From: Planctomycetota bacterium
GTDB taxonomy: Bacteria > Planctomycetota > SZUA-567
Direction of reading: 5' to 3'
NCBI GenBank assembly: GCA_020861125.1
Contig: JAJBSZ010000164.1
Coordinates: 1 to 7,228 of the forward strand
Length of the DNA stretch: 7,228 nucleotides
Of the stretch, positions 4,448-7,228 are shown piece after piece (position 1 is the stretch's first letter; every line of letters begins with the position of its first letter). The translations under genes and the position numbers were made by a program. The notes under the pieces are model-generated. The model worked only from the letters and a program-made list of their open reading frames with translations. It was not told the origin of the DNA and ran no database searches.

Positions 4448-6436
4448 ATGATTGAGCAGATGACCCATGTTGCCGTCATCAGCGGTGCGGCGGACAAGGA
4501 TGCCCTCTTGGACTGGTTGTACGCCGAGCGTGGGTTTCATGTCATGCCCATCAGCGAGAGTGAGGAAGCCTGGCAGGAGCGGTTCCAACAACTGCCGGAC
4601 GAATCACAACGCATCGATGCCGAACTCACCAAGATTCACGCCGTTGTTGCCTTCTGCCAGGACCATGCTTCCCACAAACCGGGATTTCTTGATGCCATGC
4701 TTCCGCTCAAGGTGGTTGGAACGGACGAGGATCTGGAGGAAGCCCTCCGCGAGGTCAGTATCGATTCTCTCGCCGACCAGACCGCGGCCATGCGCACCGA
4801 TATCGAAAGCACCAACGACACCATCGCGCGGCTGCGGGCCCGCAAAGCCGCCATCGAACAGTTCGCTTTTCTGGACGAAGACCTACCGCGCCTCGGCCAT
4901 TTGAAAAACCTGGTTCTGGAAGTGGTTTCGGTTTCCGGTCAGGGCGGCAAGGCCTTCCTCCTGGATGAACGGATTCAAAACGGCGATATCGTCGCGGATC
5001 TCCTGTTCGGTGATCAATCCCACAGCTACTATGCCCTGGTGGCACCCACCAGCAAGGCGGAGGAGCTGAAGGCGCTGATCGACGATCACGGCCTGCACCT
5101 TTACCCCCTGCCGGTGGTGGAACACGGCGCCACCCGGGAACTGGCCCAGCTGGATGTGGAAATACTGGATGCCAACGCCCGGTTGACGGCGGCAAATGCC
5201 AAGGCCACTACCTTTGCCGACGAATGGCGGAAAAAGGCCAGTCTGGTCGCCGGCAAGGTGGAAAGCGACCGCGGCTTGGCGCTGGCCCGAACCGGTATGT
5301 CCAACAGCGCGCATTTATTCGTCGCCCGCGGGTACCTCAAGACGGATGCCCTCCATACCTTTAAACACCGGTTGGAAACGGCGGTGCCTGGCGCCACGGT
5401 TATACCCTGCGGCGCGCCGGAAGGGGAGGAACCGCCGATCAGCCTCAAATGGAGCCGCTGGGTGAGTCCGGCTTCGCTGTTGGTGAAAATGTACGGTCTG
5501 CCGTCTTACCAGGGGATCGACCCCACGCCCTTCGTGGCTACCATCTTTTTTGCCTTTGTCGGCATCTGTCTCGGAGATGCGGCCTACGGCATAGCCCTCA
5601 TCCTGATCATGAGCTGGTTGAAGAAGCGCTATGCCGACCAGCGTGGTTTGCAGGACTTTTTCCAGTGTTTCGTCTACTGTGGCATCGCCAGCATCGTGTT
5701 CGGTGCGCTCACCGGATCCTGGATGGGCAACCTTTCCGCGATGATTCCTGGCATGGGCTGGTTCGACAAGTTCCGTACCTCCATCCAGTTGATCGACCCG
5801 ATCAAGGATTCCCAGCTGGCCCTCTACATCGCCATCGGTATCGGGGTATGTACGCAGATCTACGGCATGGCCCTCCGGGTGTACCGCGACCGCAATCGCG
5901 GCGACAACATGGGAGCCTTTTCTGACGGTATCCTGTGGATCGCCTTTCTGGTGTTTGCCATCCTCATTGGCCTGACCGGTTCCACCATCGCCTGGGCGCT
6001 TTTCATCGTCACCTGCATCGCGCTGGTCGGCACGCAGGGGCGGGACCAAAAGAGCATCGTCGGCAAATTCCTGGTCGGCCTCGTCAGCCTGTACGGCATC
6101 GTCGGCGGCTACGGCGCCAGCGCCATTCTGGGCGACCTCATCAGCTTTGCCCGTCTCATGGCCCTGGCCCTGACCGGCGCCGCGCTCGGGTCCACCTTTA
6201 ATATGCTGGCGGGTTTGGGCGCCAAGATTCCCTATGCCGGGCTGATCCTGGCGGTAGGGGTGGTGATCGGCGGCCATCTCATGAATTTCTTCCTCAACCT
6301 TCTGGGCGGGTTCGTGCACTCGGCGCGCCTGATTATGCTGGAGTTTTTCGGCAGGTTTTACGAAGCCGGCGGCTATGCCTACAAGCCGTATGGATTCGAC
6401 AGCTCCACCGTCGACATCGTGCGAAAAAAACAATGA
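4448..6436 (+). CDS. ntpI: V/A-type ATPase subunit I (membrane stator, a-subunit homologue)
   Basis: Subunit I forms the ion half-channels against the K ring and links the membrane sector to the peripheral stalks. The 662-residue product has a cytosolic half (1-340) with coiled-coil stretches (about 45-68, 100-135, 230-265) and a membrane half with about eight hydrophobic helices from residue 360. Hallmarks are D-P-T-P-F...G-D-A-A-Y-G (358-381), F-G-A-L-T-G-S-W-M-G (418-427), the channel arginine R569 in I-S-F-A-R-L-M-A-L, and a second arginine R627 in H-S-A-R-L-I-M-L-E-F-F-G-R-F-Y-E. These correspond to the two arginines essential for ion transfer in yeast Vph1 and E. hirae NtpI. The ATG at 4448 has GGAG 7 bases upstream; an upstream TTG (4433) and a later ATG (4460) are less likely. 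A perfect TATAAT (4428-4433) overlaps this ribosome site without a recognisable -35. The length is normal and the frame intact. Confidence 0.96.
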   Translation: MIEQMTHVAVISGAADKDALLDWLYAERGFHVMPISESEEAWQERFQQLPDESQRIDAELTKIHAVVAFCQDHASHKPGFLDAMLPLKVVGTDEDLEEALREVSIDSLADQTAAMRTDIESTNDTIARLRARKAAIEQFAFLDEDLPRLGHLKNLVLEVVSVSGQGGKAFLLDERIQNGDIVADLLFGDQSHSYYALVAPTSKAEELKALIDDHGLHLYPLPVVEHGATRELAQLDVEILDANARLTAANAKATTFADEWRKKASLVAGKVESDRGLALARTGMSNSAHLFVARGYLKTDALHTFKHRLETAVPGATVIPCGAPEGEEPPISLKWSRWVSPASLLVKMYGLPSYQGIDPTPFVATIFFAFVGICLGDAAYGIALILIMSWLKKRYADQRGLQDFFQCFVYCGIASIVFGALTGSWMGNLSAMIPGMGWFDKFRTSIQLIDPIKDSQLALYIAIGIGVCTQIYGMALRVYRDRNRGDNMGAFSDGILWIAFLVFAILIGLTGSTIAWALFIVTCIALVGTQGRDQKSIVGKFLVGLVSLYGIVGGYGASAILGDLISFARLMALALTGAALGSTFNMLAGLGAKIPYAGLILAVGVVIGGHLMNFFLNLLGGFVHSARLIMLEFFGRFYEAGGYAYKPYGFDSSTVDIVRKKQ

Positions 6437-6496
6437 CCCCGACGCGGGGCCTCGGGATTTGGTGGGTTTTGGGTTGCTTTCAGCGGGCCGGCCGCT
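6437..6496 (+). other. Two short hairpins in the ntpI-ntpK gap
   Basis: CCCCG (6437-6441) pairs with CGGGG (6445-6449) around a 3-base loop, directly after the ntpI stop codon. AGCGG (6482-6486) pairs with CCGCT (6492-6496), spanning the palindrome GGCCGGCC. No T-run follows, so they are not ordinary terminators. They may protect or set apart the ntpK message, whose product is needed in many copies. The function is inferred. Confidence 0.35.
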
Positions 6497-6530
6497 ACCG
6501 GTCTCAATCACATGAGGAGGATTTTTTGGT

Positions 6531-7055
6531 ATGTTGACGTTCTACTTCCTTGAATCGGGAATCGGCTGGACAATTCTCGGCGCCATGGTTGCTTTGGTCC
6601 TCGGCGGCATCGGCAGTGCCTTGGGTATCTCCATCGCGGCCGGGCAGGGCGCCGGCGTTCTTTCCGAAAAACCCAGTCTCTTCGGCAAGGTTTTCCTCCT
6701 TATCCTACTTCCGGGTACCCAGGGGTTGTACGGTATGGTGTTCGCCTTCCTGGTTACCAACAATACCGGCATCCAGGCGAGCCTCGCCACCGCCGCCGCC
6801 AACCTGACTCCGGGTATCGGCGCCGCCATGGGTATCGTTGGCGTCTGCCTTGGCTTGGTGCTCCTGCTCTCCGCGAAATATCAGGGTCAGACCTCCGCCG
6901 CCGCCATCAACCTGGTGGCCAAGAAGGAAGATCAGTTCGGCCGGGGCATCATACTGCCCGCTCTGGTGGAAACCTACGCGGTGTTTGGCCTTCTCGTTGC
7001 CATTCTCATGCTGAACTGGCTCCTCGTCCCCGGCGTCTCCGTCGCCGCGAGCTGA
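6531..7055 (+). CDS. ntpK: V/A-type ATPase subunit K (rotor-ring proteolipid), Na+-type ligand set
   Basis: K forms the rotating membrane ring that carries the pumped ion. The 174-residue product is two fused helical hairpins (four membrane segments near 12-38, 53-77, 93-115 and 140-165). The single carboxylate is E147 in L-V-E-T-Y-A-V of helix 4; the matching place in helix 2 has Q64. In E. hirae NtpK, Na+ is bound by L61, T64, Q65, Q110 and E139, with Y68 hydrogen-bonded to the glutamate. Here L60, T63, Q64 and Y67 lie in L-L-P-G-T-Q-G-L-Y-G, with Q118 in K-Y-Q-G-Q and E147 at the same 29-residue distance. All are conserved, which predicts Na+ coupling; this is inference, since the set is not proof against H+ use. 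A full AGGAGG lies 10 bases before the ATG at 6531, the strongest ribosome site of the window, as suits a subunit made in excess. It is slightly longer than E. hirae NtpK (about 156 residues). Confidence 0.96.
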   Translation: MLTFYFLESGIGWTILGAMVALVLGGIGSALGISIAAGQGAGVLSEKPSLFGKVFLLILLPGTQGLYGMVFAFLVTNNTGIQASLATAAANLTPGIGAAMGIVGVCLGLVLLLSAKYQGQTSAAAINLVAKKEDQFGRGIILPALVETYAVFGLLVAILMLNWLLVPGVSVAAS

Positions 7056-7066
7056 CCGGTCGCGGG

Positions 7067-7183
7067 TCGGGATGGCGTCCAAGGAAAATCCGGTGCCGTC
7101 CCGAGATGGTGTACCGTCGCCTCCAGCGGGGTGACAGCGCAGGCGACCTGGTGGTGGCGGGTGTATCCACCGGGCTGGAGGCG
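7067..7183 (+). repeat. Strong inverted repeats in the ntpK-ntpE gap
   Basis: TCGGGATGGC (7067-7076) pairs with GCCGTCCCGA (7095-7104), a 10-bp stem with one T-G pair. CGCCTCCAGC (7118-7127) is a perfect 10-base inverted repeat with GCTGGAGGCG (7174-7183). Inside the second, GGTGG (7153-7157) can pair with CCACC (7167-7171). A competing pair GTCGCC (7116-7121) with GGCGAC (7141-7146) would break the second stem. There is no T-run, so this is more likely an mRNA-processing, stability or attenuation element than a terminator. It would separate the highly expressed ntpK from the lower-demand ntpE and later genes. Confidence 0.5.
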
Positions 7184-7219
7184 GGACAGGCGATACGCAA
7201 CGGAGGATGGTGCAGATGA
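7106..7219 (+). CDS. Possible small ORF of 37 codons overlapping the ntpE start
   Basis: The frame opens at ATG 7106 (M-V-Y-R-R-L-Q-R-G-D-S-A-G-D-L-V-V-A-G-V...) and ends W-C-R-stop. Its TGA at 7217-7219 overlaps the ntpE ATG as ATGA, the arrangement of translationally coupled genes. About 26 of 36 sense codons after the start end in G or C, in line with the neighbours. Against it: no Shine-Dalgarno precedes the ATG, no family is recognised, and the same bases form the inverted repeat 7118-7183, which alone would constrain the sequence. It is kept as a low-confidence candidate. Confidence 0.2.
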   Translation: MVYRRLQRGDSAGDLVVAGVSTGLEAGQAIRNGGWCR

Positions 7220-7228
7220 GTCTTGAAC
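7216..7228 (+). CDS. ntpE: Start of V/A-type ATPase subunit E (runs off the right edge)
   Basis: Only M-S-L-E plus one base is visible. The ATG at 7216 follows GGAGG (7202-7206) by 9 bases; an in-frame ATG at 7207 abuts the ribosome site and is less likely. Identity is inferred from position: in E. hirae-type operons the peripheral-stalk subunit E follows F, I and K. Nothing in four codons confirms it. Confidence 0.55.

Noticed and set aside
5315..6511. 398-codon antisense frame under ntpI
   Set aside because: It is the complement of a membrane-protein gene with clear motifs; its charged, low-complexity translation is the usual antisense artefact.
7072..7134. 20-codon ORF (starts M-A-S-K-E-N) after ntpK
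   Set aside because: It is very short, has no ribosome site and lies inside the inverted repeat region; it does not reach ntpE.

Overview
The window is GC-rich and gene-dense. It looks like a free-living Gram-negative-type bacterium, with sigma70-like promoters (TTGACT/TAAGAT, TTGCGA/TATATT, TTTACA/TATAAT), intrinsic terminators and clear Shine-Dalgarno sites. Two short uncharacterised proteins and a bacterial V-type ATPase give a weak hint of Desulfobacterota (deltaproteobacterial) origin. This is impression only; the sequence has no phylogenetic marker beyond the first 25 codons of smpB. I see no rRNA, tRNA, CRISPR array, insertion sequence or phage gene.

Left part (1-2100). The first 76 bases are the start of smpB on the minus strand, driven by its own promoter at 204-232. 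A divergent promoter (304-331) reads into a 93-residue uncharacterised gene (435-716) that ends at a strong GC hairpin. An aldo/keto reductase gene (843-1679) follows with its own promoter. It converges on a minus-strand gene for a 110-residue helical protein of unknown function (1769-2101), with a terminator for the latter between them.

Middle (2102-4067). A 311-base divergent intergenic region holds a probable promoter for a muconate-lactonizing-type enolase-superfamily enzyme (2413-3591), which closes with a bipartite hairpin terminator. A 425-base gene-free stretch follows. It has an AT-rich block with a perfect 10-base palindrome, a strong promoter (3714-3741) and a leader of about 320 nt.

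Right part (4068-7228). This is the beginning of a V/A-type ATPase operon in the order F/H (peripheral stalk), I (membrane stator), K (rotor ring), E (peripheral stalk, only its start). This matches the beginning of the Enterococcus hirae ntpFIKEC... order. Subunit K keeps every side chain known to bind Na+ in E. hirae NtpK, so a Na+-coupled pump is the best prediction. The K gene is flanked by GC hairpins and has a full AGGAGG ribosome site, as expected for the most abundant subunit. The K-E gap carries strong inverted repeats and a possible unannotated 37-codon ORF whose stop overlaps the ntpE start (ATGA).

The most unusual signals are the long ATPase leader, the structured K-E gap with its hidden ORF, and the two small uncharacterised genes. 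Nothing here is clearly a new multi-gene system.
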